A program made the translations under genes and the position numbers. Below, piece after piece: positions 34,950 through 46,300 of a stretch of DNA of 64,000 nucleotides (the stretch's first letter is position 1; every line of letters begins with the position of its first letter). Source of the stretch: Owenia fusiformis. Taxonomy: Eukaryota; Annelida; Polychaeta; Sabellida; Oweniidae. The stretch is taken from contig CAIIXF020000004.1 of NCBI GenBank assembly GCA_903813345.2, forward strand, positions 15,665,513 to 15,729,512, given 5' to 3'. The notes under the pieces were generated by a model, which was given only the letters and a program-made list of their open reading frames with translations, made no database searches and was not told the DNA's origin.

Positions 34950-35530
34950 ACAATTGTAGTGTTCATGATAAAGCCAATTGTATTACCCATGATAAAGGGA
35001 ATTTAAGTATCCATGATATTGGGATTTGTAGTACTCAAGAGAGAATTTGTAGTTATCAGATGAAGAGAATTGAAACACCCATGATAAATTTAGTTTTTAT
35101 CGCCCATATTAAAAGGGAATCGTAGTACCAAAAATTAGGGGGATTTATAGTGCCCATGACAGAGGGAATTGTAGAAAGGAAGTGTAGTACTAAAGATAAG
35201 GGGATTTGTAGTACCCATGATAAAGGGAATTGTAGTACCAGTGATTAGGGGAATTGTAGTACCCATGATAAAGGTTATTGTAGTACCAGTTATAAGGGGA
35301 ACTGTAGTACCCGAGATAAGGGGAATTGTGGTACCCGAGATAAGGGGAATTGTAGTACCCGAGATAAGGGGAATTGTAGTACCCACGATAAGGGGAATTG
35401 TAGTACCCGAGATGAGGGGAATTGTAGTACCCGAGATAAGGGGAATTGTAGCACCCGCGATAAGGGGAATTGTAGTACCCGAGATCAGCAGAATTATAGT
35501 ACCAATGTTAAGGAAAAGCGAAGTATACAC
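34950..35530. repeat. 24-bp minisatellite
   Basis: Tandem units close to GGGGAATTGTAGTACCCGAG plus ATAA, best preserved at about 35200-35500 and degenerate on the left. Because 24 is a multiple of three and the unit lacks stops in some frames, long frames arise on both strands: repeats of IVVPEIRG on + (35217-35558) and TTIPLISG on - (35135-35530). Confidence 0.9.
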
Positions 35531-35559
35531 AAAGAAGTTGTATAAATCTATTGATTAAG

Positions 35560-35882
35560 TTGTGGTTACATACATGCAAGTGAAAATCTTGGAAATAAAG
35601 GAGATTTTGAATATAAGGTAAGCGGTTATATCTACAATACACATCTTATAATACTCATATAAAATCATATTGTCTTTTAGGGTAAATTTAAATATAGGTC
35701 ATATACGAAAGCGGGGACGAGTTTAAAGTAGAAGGCCGAACAGAGACATGTATGGGAAGATCAGTAAAGTAATGATTGATTTCAATTTTTATTGTAGAAA
35801 TGAGTTTACATATGAGCTATAGAAGGATGTCATCCAAGAAAGCTAATTACTAGATCTGATTCTCTCTTTAAAATGTCAATGG
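35560..35882. other. Spacer, no feature seen
   Basis: AT-rich sequence between the minisatellite and the MITE copy, with no coding or repeat signal that I recognise. Confidence 0.4.
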
Positions 35883-36378
35883 AAAGGTTAAGCAAATACG
35901 GTTTTTCAAAACGTAAACGTAATCGCAAAGTACATTGAATCAACATAGGATTGTATCGCTTTAGTCTACTTCAGATACCCGTTCAACTTCAAAGTTGCGT
36001 GTTTAGAACGGGAGATTTAGAAATTTCACGTTGCTATCAACGGGAATCATTATGCTCATGTCTGTTGAATACTATCCTTGCAATTTTGATTTCGATGCAG
36101 AGTATAATTCTTTCTGAAGAAGATGATGTATGTTACGCATGATTTAACTCCAATAATCTTACGAAACGAACTCGTTTAAAATATGTATTAGAAAATCAGC
36201 TATTGAACTTCATCAATGGGATACTATGTAATCATTACAAGCTATGGTGTAGTCTAAACAAACACTAGAGCTGAACGGCTATTTATGTGTGAACTCTACA
36301 TGTACTTGTATAGGGCCGATTGATACGTTTAAGTTGCGTTTTGGATTTTATACGGTAGCTTAACCTCTCCATTATCTA
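35883..36378. mobile_element. ~0.5 kb MITE (copy 2), inverted relative to 22893-23390
   Basis: Near-identical to the reverse complement of 22893-23390, with ends AGGTTAAGCAAATACGG and GTAGCTTAACCTCTCC. The flanks AAT/ATT suggest a short AT-rich target duplication. It keeps the 63-codon frame (35951-36142, +), differing from copy 1 at two residues. Confidence 0.78.
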
Positions 36379-36860
36379 GGTTTACGCGTTTTTTACCCTT
36401 GGTCTGAGATTTGACCCTTGATGAGGCATGATTAGGTGACCTGAAGTCAAGGTCATTCCTATGTAGAATATCAATATCTAGATATTTGGTGATTTAAAGT
36501 TCATTGGGCTGCTAAGACCCTTGGCAACCAATGATAAGTTGAGTTCAAGGCCAATATTAATGGGTCAAGTTTGTTTCAAGATCAAATATTAATATCTAAG
36601 TATTTGGCGTTGTAAGGACCTTGGGGGCTACAATGAGCCTTGACGACACATGATTAGGTGACCTACATGTAAGGTCAAAGTCAATGTGTATTGACCAACG
36701 TCATTTGAAGGTCATATCTAGGTATCTGGCGTTTCACGAGATTTCAGCAAGTTCATCTCAATTCCAAAATCAGTCAAAGTCAAGTTATCAATACAGGTAT
36801 TTTGCATTTTACGGAGACTGCTGCCATGTGGGGACCCTTGGTGATACACTCGCACATTTA
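36379..36860. repeat. Degenerate tandem repeat rich in AAGGTCA words
   Basis: Units of roughly 120 bp share GATTAGGTGACCT, CAAGGTCA, ATATCTAGGTATTTGGCGTT and ACCCTTGG words at about 36420, 36480, 36590, 36650 and 36700. Degenerate, with no gene recognised. Confidence 0.6.
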
Positions 36861-37394
36861 GATTTCTAGTATTTGTAAAGATGTATAAAAGTTAAAATGT
36901 ATACTTACTATGAGCTCCTATCGTTGGATTTAAATAAGGAGTATGATTTTAATCTTTAAAATTGGCTAGGTCGTGGTTATGCAACAATAGTATGTTCGAA
37001 ATACCGCTGTGTAATGCCTGGGTCACATTTGCTGCGAGTATTTTGTTCAAAATTGAATACATTTCTGAACACAATACTCAATCGGCCGGGCAGCGAAGTG
37101 AAAATCGGAGCAAATGTGAGCAAGGCATAAAACAAGTTCAATGTTATAACCATGTCGATTTACATGAGTGTCCGATTCATTGTACCAAATTTAAACCTTG
37201 ACCGTTCTCCAGAAAGCAATAAGCTGACATATATTATTTTTTACATTTTAATACAACTGAAAAGATAATAAATGTTTTAATATAAAGTTGACGTTGTTAT
37301 AAATGTTTTAAGCGTAAAATCAAAGAACAACCATATAATTAAAAAAATGTAAAAAATTACGCTGGGATTCCAACTGGATACAACTGGCGAGTTG

Positions 37395-38225
37395 TATTTA
37401 AGGTGGCCTAAAGTGCTACTTATTTTTTCGTGAAGCCACTCAGTAAAATTACAATTTCTCTGCACCCTGGTGTTCAATCAACATCATTCGAGTATCTTTG
37501 TGTTCCTGACACGTTTGGGCATCTGGTTATGACAACGTCTACCCAATGTTTGCACGCGAAATTGATCCGTAATTCATGACTAAAATCGGGAAGACAAAAA
37601 TATGTGATATTCTTTCAGAATTGTTTATAATAACTATTTACAAAAACGATCCCGAGACACAAATCCATTTGGGTAAGGGTTTGTTTTAAAGTCGAAAAGC
37701 CCCAATAAGACAATACAAACCCAGATTAAACCCAGAAGAATGCAGATTTTTTCATGTAATGATTTACGTTTATGTTAACAAGTAAAGTACATATAATCCC
37801 CATATAAAACACTGGCCTACGTGACATGTAATAACATGTTTAAATTGAAAGATAGAACATTTTAAACATAGCATTTGCTTCCGTGTTCTGTATGCCCCTC
37901 TACCTGCTTAATAAGGCAATGTATCTTCAAATAAAACCTTAGCCAAGATAAGACTCTCTGGAACACTTTTGTAAATAGTTTTCAAAAGCAATTTTGTTTG
38001 TGAATCTCAAATTTTGTCTTCCCGATTTCAGTCATGAATTAAGTCAATTTTGCGTGCAAACTTTGTGTAGACCTTGCTATTCCCGGACGCCTAAACGTGT
38101 CAGGAACACATAGATACTTGAATGATCTTGATTGGACATCAGGTTGCAGAAAAATCTTATTTTTACTGAGTGGCTTCACGGAAAAATAAAAAGGCTATAT
38201 ACCTCGTTAAGTGGAGTCCAAAGTG
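37395..38225. mobile_element. Fold-back element of ~830 bp
   Basis: The left arm (GTGGCCTAAAGTG, CAATTTCTCTGCACC, GTGTTCCTGACACGTTTGG, then GAAATTGATC and AATCGGGAAGACAAAA words) is inverted in the right arm from about 37960 to 38215. The centre is near 37800. A third copy begins at about 63876 and runs off the window, showing this is a dispersed family. Confidence 0.75.
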
Positions 38226-38282
38226 AAGATCATTTTGAATTGACGCTCGGTATAAATATATAATACTTTTGTTCTTTCATAT

Positions 38283-38355
38283 CGGTAGCACGTTGGCCTC
38301 ATGGTTAACGTGCCTAGCTTCCACGCTCTAGGTTTGTCGATCGAAACCCGTTCAT
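38283..38355 (+). repeat. tRNA-derived sequence (SINE head or tRNA pseudogene)
   Basis: GCACGTTGGCCTCATGGTTA resembles a tRNA A-box region, and GATCGAAACCC about 45 bases later resembles a B-box (GGTTCGANNCC). I could not fold a convincing acceptor stem, so it is not called a tRNA gene. Confidence 0.5.
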
Positions 38356-38399
38356 GTTGAACTTTTGATTTGCTTGTTGTCAAGATATAATAAGTAGAG

Positions 38400-38840
38400 C
38401 AAAATCCAGAAAAAGTAAATCAAAAATACTCCAATGGAGTATAAAATTGTCACCAGGATTCCGAAATGAGACGAATGTTAACTTGTTAAATTTCGGTTGA
38501 TAAAATAGGTCCGAAAATCCGGATTAATCCGAATTTTCGTCATAAGAAGTAGATCAAAAATACTCCAATGGAGTATAAAATTGTCACCAGGATTCCGAAA
38601 TGAGACGAAAGTTAACTCGTGAAATCTCCGAAGATAAAGTAGGTCAGAAAATCCGGATTAATCCGGACAAGGTTCGGGAATTTTCCTCATATGAAGTAGA
38701 TCAAAAATACTCCCAATGGAGTATAAAATTGTCACCAGGATTCCGAAATACGACGAATCGAATCGGCAAACTTCGGTACAATAATGAAGTGCATAAAAAC
38801 CGAAATGATCCGAACAGTGTTCGGATAAAATCGTGAAACA
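38400..38840. repeat. Three tandem ~140-bp units
   Basis: The words ATCAAAAATACTCC…AATGGAGTATAAAATTGTCA and CAGGATTCCGAAAT recur at about 38418, 38552 and 38699. They follow the tRNA-like sequence and could be the body of the same SINE-like repeat. Confidence 0.8.
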
Positions 38841-38979
38841 GGTGTTAGGGGCTTCCCCTCATCTTTCCCGACATGGTTCCAAAAGCCTTATATGGATCTA
38901 TCACGTGACATTCAAAATGACGTTCCTATATGGTTCTATGGGCCTTATATGGATCTTTCGAACACGTGACCTTATACCA

Positions 38980-39465
38980 AATCAAAATCAAAATTTTACC
39001 TTGACCATTGGATGGGATATCATAGAAAATATCCAAGAAAACATATCCTCGTGATCCTTAAATCATTTAAATTCGATCATTTTATCTTCACCGCTTGATG
39101 GAAGTTTATGAAAGAAGTCATGAAAACACATAATCATGTAAGGGTTTTCACCTAAATTAGCTCGTTTTAAATTGACCCTTCAATTAAATTTCATGGAAAA
39201 ATATTTTATGAAAAAATATCATCATGTTAAGATTTGTATTTGAATAAGACCGTTTCATCTAAATACTTGGACAATATTTCATAGAAAATGCATTTAAAAA
39301 ATATTGGATTGGATTTATTATCAATGTAATGTAAGTATTAGATTAACTCTCAAATAGGGTTCTATTTTAACTTTTTTTATTGAAATTAATACTAGGCAGG
39401 ACTCGCTCTCTAAATACATGTAGCTAATAAAAATTCAACCCTTGGATGTGATTTCGTTGAAAAAA
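38980..39465. repeat. Degenerate ~90-bp tandem repeat; inverted partner of 19706-20033
   Basis: Phrases such as TTCATGGAAAAATATTTTATG, GGGATATCATAGAAAATATCC and GACAATATTTCATAGAAAAT repeat about every 90 bases. 39166-39465 matches the reverse complement of 19706-20033. Confidence 0.65.
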
Positions 39466-39514
39466 ATATAACAAGTCCAGAATCAAATGATTTGTCCAGA
39501 ACCTCTTAAGATCC

Positions 39515-39946
39515 TGTTTATTATGGCTTGAGTAGAACATATAAGGTGGTTTCCAATGCTCAACTGGCTTTTTATGATCGTATGTAGGTTACATCTATAT
39601 ACCCCGAGGTCGTTAGGCAATGTAGAACATGCCCTAACGACAAAAATAAAAAAATTACTAAAATTTTGTGTAGTTATGAATTTCAAACTCAACAGTTTTT
39701 CGCTTATTTCATGTTATCCCCTGGCATCAATTTCCAAAGACAACGTTCAAATATACATTACTTAATGCATCACCGAATGCGATGCTTACATAAATCGTTC
39801 ATCCTTTCATTGATACACAGTAGCAGAAATAATGCACCAACCTTAGTTTTCTGTTCCATCGCGGCCATTTTATTGGATAAATCAGTGAACGTAGCCGTCC
39901 AACCTCGTTTTCAGAGGTGGCGTAACCGTCATGCTATAACACCGTG
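39515..39946. mobile_element. hAT-like element fragment (right half)
   Basis: A direct copy of 41064-41490, ending in the same terminus CGTAACCGTCATGCTATAACA. No matching left terminus was found before it, so it is truncated. Confidence 0.6.
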
Positions 39947-40222
39947 GATTTGGCGCATAGCATATTTATGTCTATATAGTAAAACATAAAGTGAATAATA
40001 CTGTATCTGAATCATATTTTCAAAATTCAAACCATCACCATTTCTGTTATTCCATCACCACAACTTGTTTTTTAGAAAATAAGTACACAGATATTTGGAA
40101 ATAAATATATGGTTTTAAAAGAGAAACCTGCATTTTCTCTTTTAGTTTTGCACCCTGTTAATGTGTAAATGCATAAAAACTTCACACGTATAATCGTTTG
40201 ACGATTTCTAATAGTATAGTCA

Positions 40223-41490
40223 CAGTGTTATAGCATGACGGTTACGACAAGGCAATTGGCAAAATTTTGCGGTAACGATAACAAAAAATGGTGGATGGGA
40301 AAGACAGCATGTCCTCTTATTCGCCTGTAGGTAAGATTCACAGGTAGGATTTCCTTTTAACTAGTTCCATTCTGTGACGTGTATGTGAATGGTTATAAAG
40401 ACTGAGTTAAATCTGTCATGTGGTCTACAAGAAGCAGAATATAAACTGTAAACCTACCCAGCTGAGATTTCGAAGTTCATAATTTTTAGTCCTTTTTCGT
40501 GTTTTCTCAGTATATGTGCCTCAGAGCCACTCAAACTATTAACAGTAAGTAAACTGTGTATAAACAAGCCATAAAATGACAAATCCAGAACAGGAACGTG
40601 GTCATAGTGTAAATAATAACGTTTCAAACGCAATGTCGTTAGACGACTACATATTATGAATTCTATGGATGGTAACGTATTGTATTAGATGTACATTAGA
40701 TATTTAGCGGACGGTTACGTGGATGTACATCTTTCAAGTCAAGGTTGCTAGTTATTATAGCCTCTTTCCACGTTATTGTTATAATGGGTAAGAAATGGAA
40801 TATTGAATTGCTTATATTTGTTTTCAGGACTCGCAAGAGACGCTCTTGTTGGAGCCTCTATAGGGCAAGGAAAAAATTGTGTCTTGCTTTATATATGAAA
40901 CCAATTTAAGTCAAAAAGATAGCAATGAAGAGGCAAAAGAAGAATTAGCATCAAGTACTGATGAATATGACAAAATCAATAACAATGAATCTGAGATACA
41001 TGTTTGAACGAGGTTCGCGTAACCGTCAATCAATTTTTTGCGTAACCGCAAATTTAAAATACAATATTATGGCTTAAGTAGAACATATTGGGTGGTTTTC
41101 AATGCTCAATTGGCTTTTTATGATCGTATGTAGGTTACATCTATATACCCCTAGGTCGTTAGGCAATGTAGACCATACCCTAACGACGAAAATAAACAAA
41201 TTACTAAATTTTGTGTGGTTTTGAATTTCAAACTCAACAGTTTTTCGCTTATTTCATGTTATCCCCTGGCATCAATTTACAAAGAATACGTTCAAAATAT
41301 ACATTACTAAATGCATCACCGAATGCGATGCCTACAAAAATCGTTCATTCTTTCATTGATACACAGTAGAAGAAAATAATGACCAACCTTAGTTTTCTGT
41401 TCCATCGCGGCCATTTTATTGGATAAATCAGTGATCGTAGTCGTCTAATCTCGTTTTCAGAGGTGTCGTAACCGTCATGCTATAACACCG
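40223..41490. mobile_element. hAT-like non-autonomous element, 26-bp TIRs
   Basis: The left end CAGTGTTATAGCATGACGG pairs with the right end CCGTCATGCTATAACACCG over 26 bases with one mismatch. The CAGTG start suggests hAT. The flanks TATAGTCA and TAATAGTG resemble but do not match as an 8-bp duplication. The interior holds a two-exon reading frame with good splice sites (see 40288-41007). The last 430 bp recur at 39515-39946. Confidence 0.6.
40288..41007 (+). pseudogene. Small spliced reading frame inside the hAT-like element
   Basis: ATG 40288 opens MVDGKDSMSSYSPV and stops at a strong donor (G|GTAAGATT at 40331). A pyrimidine-rich acceptor TTTGTTTTCAG ends at 40827 and continues in phase as GLARDALVGASIGQGKN to a TGA at 40896-40898, 37 codons in all. 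One base out of frame, an acidic tail (SQKDSNEEAKEELASSTDEY) continues to TGA at 41005-41007, suggesting that a single indel shortened a longer protein. I do not recognise the family; it may be the remnant 5' end of a transposase or a captured gene fragment. Confidence 0.4.
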
Positions 41491-42715
41491 TAATAGTGAC
41501 CATTTTGATATAGCTTGTTGCTTTATCTGATGCTCAACAAGATATTCGACTGGATTTGCTAGGCTTTAGCATTGCCTTAGTCTAATTCATCTATATACCA
41601 ACTACGAGAATCAGAATCTTATTCTACAGAACGCGTGTTCATGGAAGTAGCACTGCTGAGAATCGTGTGATTTGATTGGCTGATTCAGTACCATGTGATT
41701 AGAAATACCATAGCGTATTCCACAGCTCCCTTAATTATTGGAATATAAAAGACATGCCCGGCGTATTGCCAACCCGGAGATTCTGACAACTGCACTGGAC
41801 GAAAATAAAAGTGTACTATACAATGATACTTGTACGTAATTATGTTAATTGATGAGTTTATTATGATATATTTGATGATATTGATGAGTTGTGATATATT
41901 TATTGATTAAAATAAATGTTCATGGGTTAAAACAAATATTCTATATTTCTTTAATATGCAAAGTGATCGTAGAGAATGTCCAGCAATGATAAAATAAAAT
42001 AAATATGATTTTTGCAACATGTATTACCCTCGCCCTGGGCTGCGGGCAATACATTTTGCTAAAATGAACAGGTATTTCTCTCCATAGAATGAACTATTTA
42101 TACTGTTCCGGGCTAAATATCAATTTTGTCATAAACTGAACACAGCGCCACCTTTAACATGTAGCTAATTGTCCCGCTATCAATACCTTTTTAGATTTGG
42201 CTATCGATACCTTTTTACAGCTTCGAACTTCCTCATATTTTATACCATAGGAAAAAAATGTTTGTTTCTTTCAATTGATACTTTCGCCAGAAACGTAGTT
42301 GTGTGTGACTATATTTGATAAATATAATTGATTTATGGGAGCATTGTATCAACTTTTTGTAATGCTTTAGTGTTAATATTGATACAATTTTTGACAAATT
42401 AGTAGCCACAAAATCCAAACGGATTTGCAAATATTTCACTTTGAGAACTAAGGGACATAGTTGGGACATTTATGGTACTGACTAACCATGGCATGCCCTG
42501 CTTACTACAAAACTATGAATTCATGACATGCCTTAGTATTCTTTAAATTAGGTGGTATTAAAGTACCCCCTTGGTTTTCTTGGGGTAGGGGTATAAATTG
42601 GCCTGAGGGCCATCTGCCACCCTTACATAAAGTCCAACTACCCAGAAAGTGTCCAGCATAATCTTTTAGGTCTAATTACTTTAAGTCCATACAAAAATAG
42701 CGACCATGGGATAAA
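41491..42715. other. No gene seen
   Basis: AT-rich DNA. 42000-42060 contains a short GC-rich repeat-like passage (TACCCTCGCCCTGGGCTGCGGGCAA, here abbreviated in meaning: alternating CCC/GGG words). The frame 42233-42469 on - has no domain. Confidence 0.35.
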
Positions 42716-42960
42716 TATGATTTTCTCGGCTATCATTTTTATCCACTCTTGGATATCATCGATCTCCACTCATTCGCTGCGCTCACTCGTAGAGATGGGC
42801 GATATCCACTCATGGATAAAAATGGTCTCCCACAAAAATCATAGGATATCCTCTATTTATTCTTTGCCAAGTAGAGATAAGTTGGTAAGATATATCCCTT
42901 ATCCTGATTTTGAGGTTTCCATATCCAGAACCTCCATATCACCCGCCATATCTCCAGCTT
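42716..42960. repeat. Fold-back related to 4730-5430 repeats
   Basis: 42716-42767 is inverted at about 42790-42844 (ATGATTTTCTCGGC… against …CACAAAAATCAT), with CGCTGCGCTC in the loop. 42838-42862 (AAATCATAGGATATCCTCTA) also occurs at 5396. Confidence 0.65.
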
Positions 42961-43009
42961 CGGTTCATATCTTCTCGCTTCTGGTAATTTCACTTCACAT
43001 TTTTCAAAA

Positions 43010-43140
43010 TCTTTTCACATTTTTTTTACATTTTTTTCAAATTTTTTTTAAATTTTTTTTTAAATTTTTGTCAAAAACATTTCACATTTAAAAAAAAAAG
43101 TTCACATTCATTTCATTTTTTAATTTTTTCTTAATTTTTT
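43010..43140. repeat. T-rich low-complexity tract
   Basis: Runs of T interrupted by CA and AAA, the complement of the tract at 5036-5320. No coding value. Confidence 0.8.
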
Positions 43141-44089
43141 GAAAATTGCACAAACTTTAAGACTAAGAAAACGCGTACCATAAGTATGTTTTGAATTTTG
43201 GATCGTTCTAAGGTGTGATGTACCTAGAACCTCATTAGGTATGAAATACATCTGTTATGTACGGTCGGTTTTGGATACATTTATCCTTTTGTTACACTGT
43301 TAAACAACACTTTTGTATTTCAAATGTTCAAATTATCAATGTATTTATAATATAAAAGTGGAAATGCAATAAAATGACTTTGCATATGAATGATTTGTTT
43401 ATTTTTACACCGTGTACTATTGAAATGGCCATATGGCCCTGAAAACTCTACTTGGTATAGGATAAAGCAGTTATGTACGGTCGGTTTGGATATTTGGTTC
43501 ATCCCTCGTGAGATTTGCACATCTAGCTTCGTTACCTACGATCCCTCAGGTAGATAGGCATATCTCCCTCTGGATAAACCTCATGTCCAAAACCTCCCAG
43601 GACAGAAACCTTATTTATTTTGATTCTCCTGGGGCGGTGAATTGTACGATCCGCGACCCGATCCGGATAAATTTCGTCATGGTAATGATGCATTGTGGGA
43701 TTAATCTAAGAGTTAATCCAAAATTCTGCACTGTAGGTACAACACGAAGGTGATGACATTTGAGCAAACTGATGTTGTCGTCATTTCAGAAAGATCTGAT
43801 CTAGTTTCCAGATATTTTATATGTAAATGTCTATAACAACATCCTAGACAGTGAACTTGACCGTGATTTTTTTAGTTCAAACTTCACAAAGTATCAACTA
43901 TTATATTAGTCCCTGATTTTATTTCCAAAAGGGCTCTAGAAAAGGAGTTTGTTGTCCGGTACTTTCCCACATAAAATGATTGTATCGTTTGAAAGGACTT
44001 TCCTCATAAAGAAAACACCTCTTATATTAATAGAAACAGGGACAAAAGGCAACAAAATGGGGTTAGACAAGGTGGCATTCTGAAGTCTC
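43141..44089. other. No gene seen; contains a repeat fragment
   Basis: 43460-43570 matches 4262-4340 (CGGTCGGTTTGGATAT, CATCCCTCGTGAGAT, CCTCAGGTAGAT), another fragment of the dispersed repeat. The remainder shows nothing recognisable. Confidence 0.5.
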
Positions 44090-44580
44090 ATTTTCTTGTC
44101 ATCACGATTCCAGGATTTCCGATTTCCGGCGGCCATCTTGCATTCTGGCGGCCATCTTGGATTTTTTATATAAATCTTGTCATAGCGATTCCAGAATAAC
44201 AACGTGACAGATGTACTTCAAATTTTTTGTTATACGGTAAAAAGTCCTAGAGCCCATTAGTTTTTTCAGTGGCATCTTGCATTCTGGCAGCCACCTTTGA
44301 TGTTTTAAGATAAATCTTTTCATCACGATTTCAGGAAAACCAAACGGATTTACTTCAAATTTCCACACAAGTTACATGGTAAGAAAGTTTAGAGGTGATT
44401 AACTTTTCGGCGGCCATCTTGCATTTTTGTAGCCATCTTGGAATTTTTTGGATAAACCTTGTCATCCTGATTCCCGGGAAACCACTTAATAGATTTACTT
44501 TAAATGTTCACACATGTTACATTGTATGAAGTTCTAGAGCTGATTAACTTTCCGGTAGCCATCTTGCATTCTGTTCTAAA
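44090..44580. repeat. Degenerate ~150-bp tandem repeat with CGGCCATCTTG
   Basis: GCGGCCATCTTGCATTCTGG-type words recur at about 44127, 44146, 44262, 44407 and 44555, alternating with ATAAATCTTGTCATCACGATTCC. The small minus-strand frames across it are repeat shadows. Related wording (AAGGCGGCTACATTGG) appears at 47340-47930. Confidence 0.7.
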
Positions 44581-45159
44581 AATCGATTGATGTCAAACAC
44601 AGAATGTATTTGTGTGGAATAAAGTACAGAAACAATTGAAGTACCCATGATGATAAAATTATCAATCAAACGATTCGAAAAATTATAAATAGGGACCCCA
44701 TGTCAACATTTTTTCCAAAATATTTAATGCAAGTTTAATGTACAGTCGTGAATCGAGTTACATTTTGGAGTAAATATTACCTGTGATTTTTTTCAAATGT
44801 TTTAGTCAACTTTTAGGGGTCCGCCACAGCCTTTGAAGTTTGTCCATAGGCTTAACATTATTGGGCGTCGCCCAAAATCGTACTTTGTAAAAGCTTTTTT
44901 TCTAGTGATTTATTTATGTTGTTTGAAGAAAAACAACATTGTATATGATATAATTAGTTGTTTAAATCATCATATTACTCTGTTTCATCATGTGAACTTA
45001 TATAAAAGGTTATACTTACAGTATCCTATTAACAAAATATCAGGTACATTCGACCAGTATAATTATTTGAACAAGTACAGTTTTAGAGAATCATGTCTTG
45101 TATATGATTTGGTATTGTCATTAAAATGGTTTAAACTGTAAAAGGTATATTCATTCTTG
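44581..45159. other. No gene seen
   Basis: The frame 44833-45141 (+) lacks any domain and is AT-rich. It may be an old element fragment. Confidence 0.35.
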
Positions 45160-46300
45160 ACATTTAATGTTTTAAACATGGTTGAGATCAGCTTTTCAAA
45201 AATGTGACACTCTTCCTCGATTCACGTAGGGAGCATAACATTTCCAAAAAAATCATTTTGAGCCACCCTATTGTTGTGCCTAGATTTGAGATCCACTTGT
45301 TAGCAATTACGAAATTCGGGCCGAATGTGTCTAAAACGGCCGTTTCTATGGTAATCACAAAAGTATGATGTTAAAAAGTGGAAAATTGTTTTTATGCATA
45401 ACTTTACTAATATTGCTCTGATTTTAATGAAATTGGTATCAAATTAAAGAGAATTAAAAGTCCCATTTGTGAAAATAGCATTTATGCAAATTACCTCAAT
45501 TGCATATTGATTGTGACGTCATCACTGCATTATTTTGTGTATTTTTTGATAAACGAGTATATTCATTTCAATACAGTAATGTACAGTTACAAGATCTTCA
45601 TGAATTCATGACCAATTTCTTTGCATAACATTCAATACTCTGCTTGTTATGGCCAATTAAAAATGTGCCCACTTTTGAATAAAAATAAGATTAGAGGTCA
45701 ACCAAAAGGTTCTATCACGAGAGTGCCTTGTATCCGTGTTTTATCATGAGGGTGCCCTTTGTCGTTCATTCGAAAATATGCAAAATAATGGAGTGATGAA
45801 GTCACAATTAATATGCAAATTAGCTAATTTGCATAAAAATAAGTTCCAAAACTAGAACTTTTTATTCTCTTTAATTTAATACCAAATCATGAGCTTTCTG
45901 ACTGTACCAAATCCATTCATATGTTGTTACTTCAAATTACCGTACTGAAATAAATATCTCATTTATCTAAAAATATGCAAAATAATCCAGTTATGACGTC
46001 ACAATCAATATGCAAATAAGCTAATTTGCATGGATGTTATTTTCAAAAACGGAACTTTCCATTCTCTTTAATTTGATACCAATTTAATCAAAATCGGTGC
46101 AAGTTTCAATAAAGTTATGCATAAAAGATATTATTAACACTGCAAATTTTGTGGTTACTATGGAAACGGGCATTTTAGACACAATTGGACAATTGGATTT
46201 AATGCACCTCAAATCTAGACACCACAAGCTTTCCAACGGTACCAAATTCGAGAATATGTTGCAACTGTACATTAAAAGTATTTTCCTGGCACTTTTGAGC
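45160..46300. mobile_element. Fold-back element of ~1.1 kb
   Basis: 45290-45560 (CTATGGTAATCACAAAAG, TTATGCATAACTTTA, GGTATCAAATTAAAGAGAAT) is inverted at about 46000-46270. Inner arms each carry a perfect TGACGTCA (45514-45521 and 45994-46001). The centre is near 45750. No transposase seen. Confidence 0.7.

Noticed and set aside
35135-35558. Repetitive proteins (IVVPEIRG and TTIPLISG repeats)
   Set aside because: Both come from the same 24-bp minisatellite on opposite strands; no sign of selection on either.
38283-38355. Functional tRNA gene
   Set aside because: A- and B-box-like words are present but no convincing acceptor stem could be paired.
44833-45141. 102-codon plus-strand frame
   Set aside because: AT-rich with no recognisable domain or neighbouring support.
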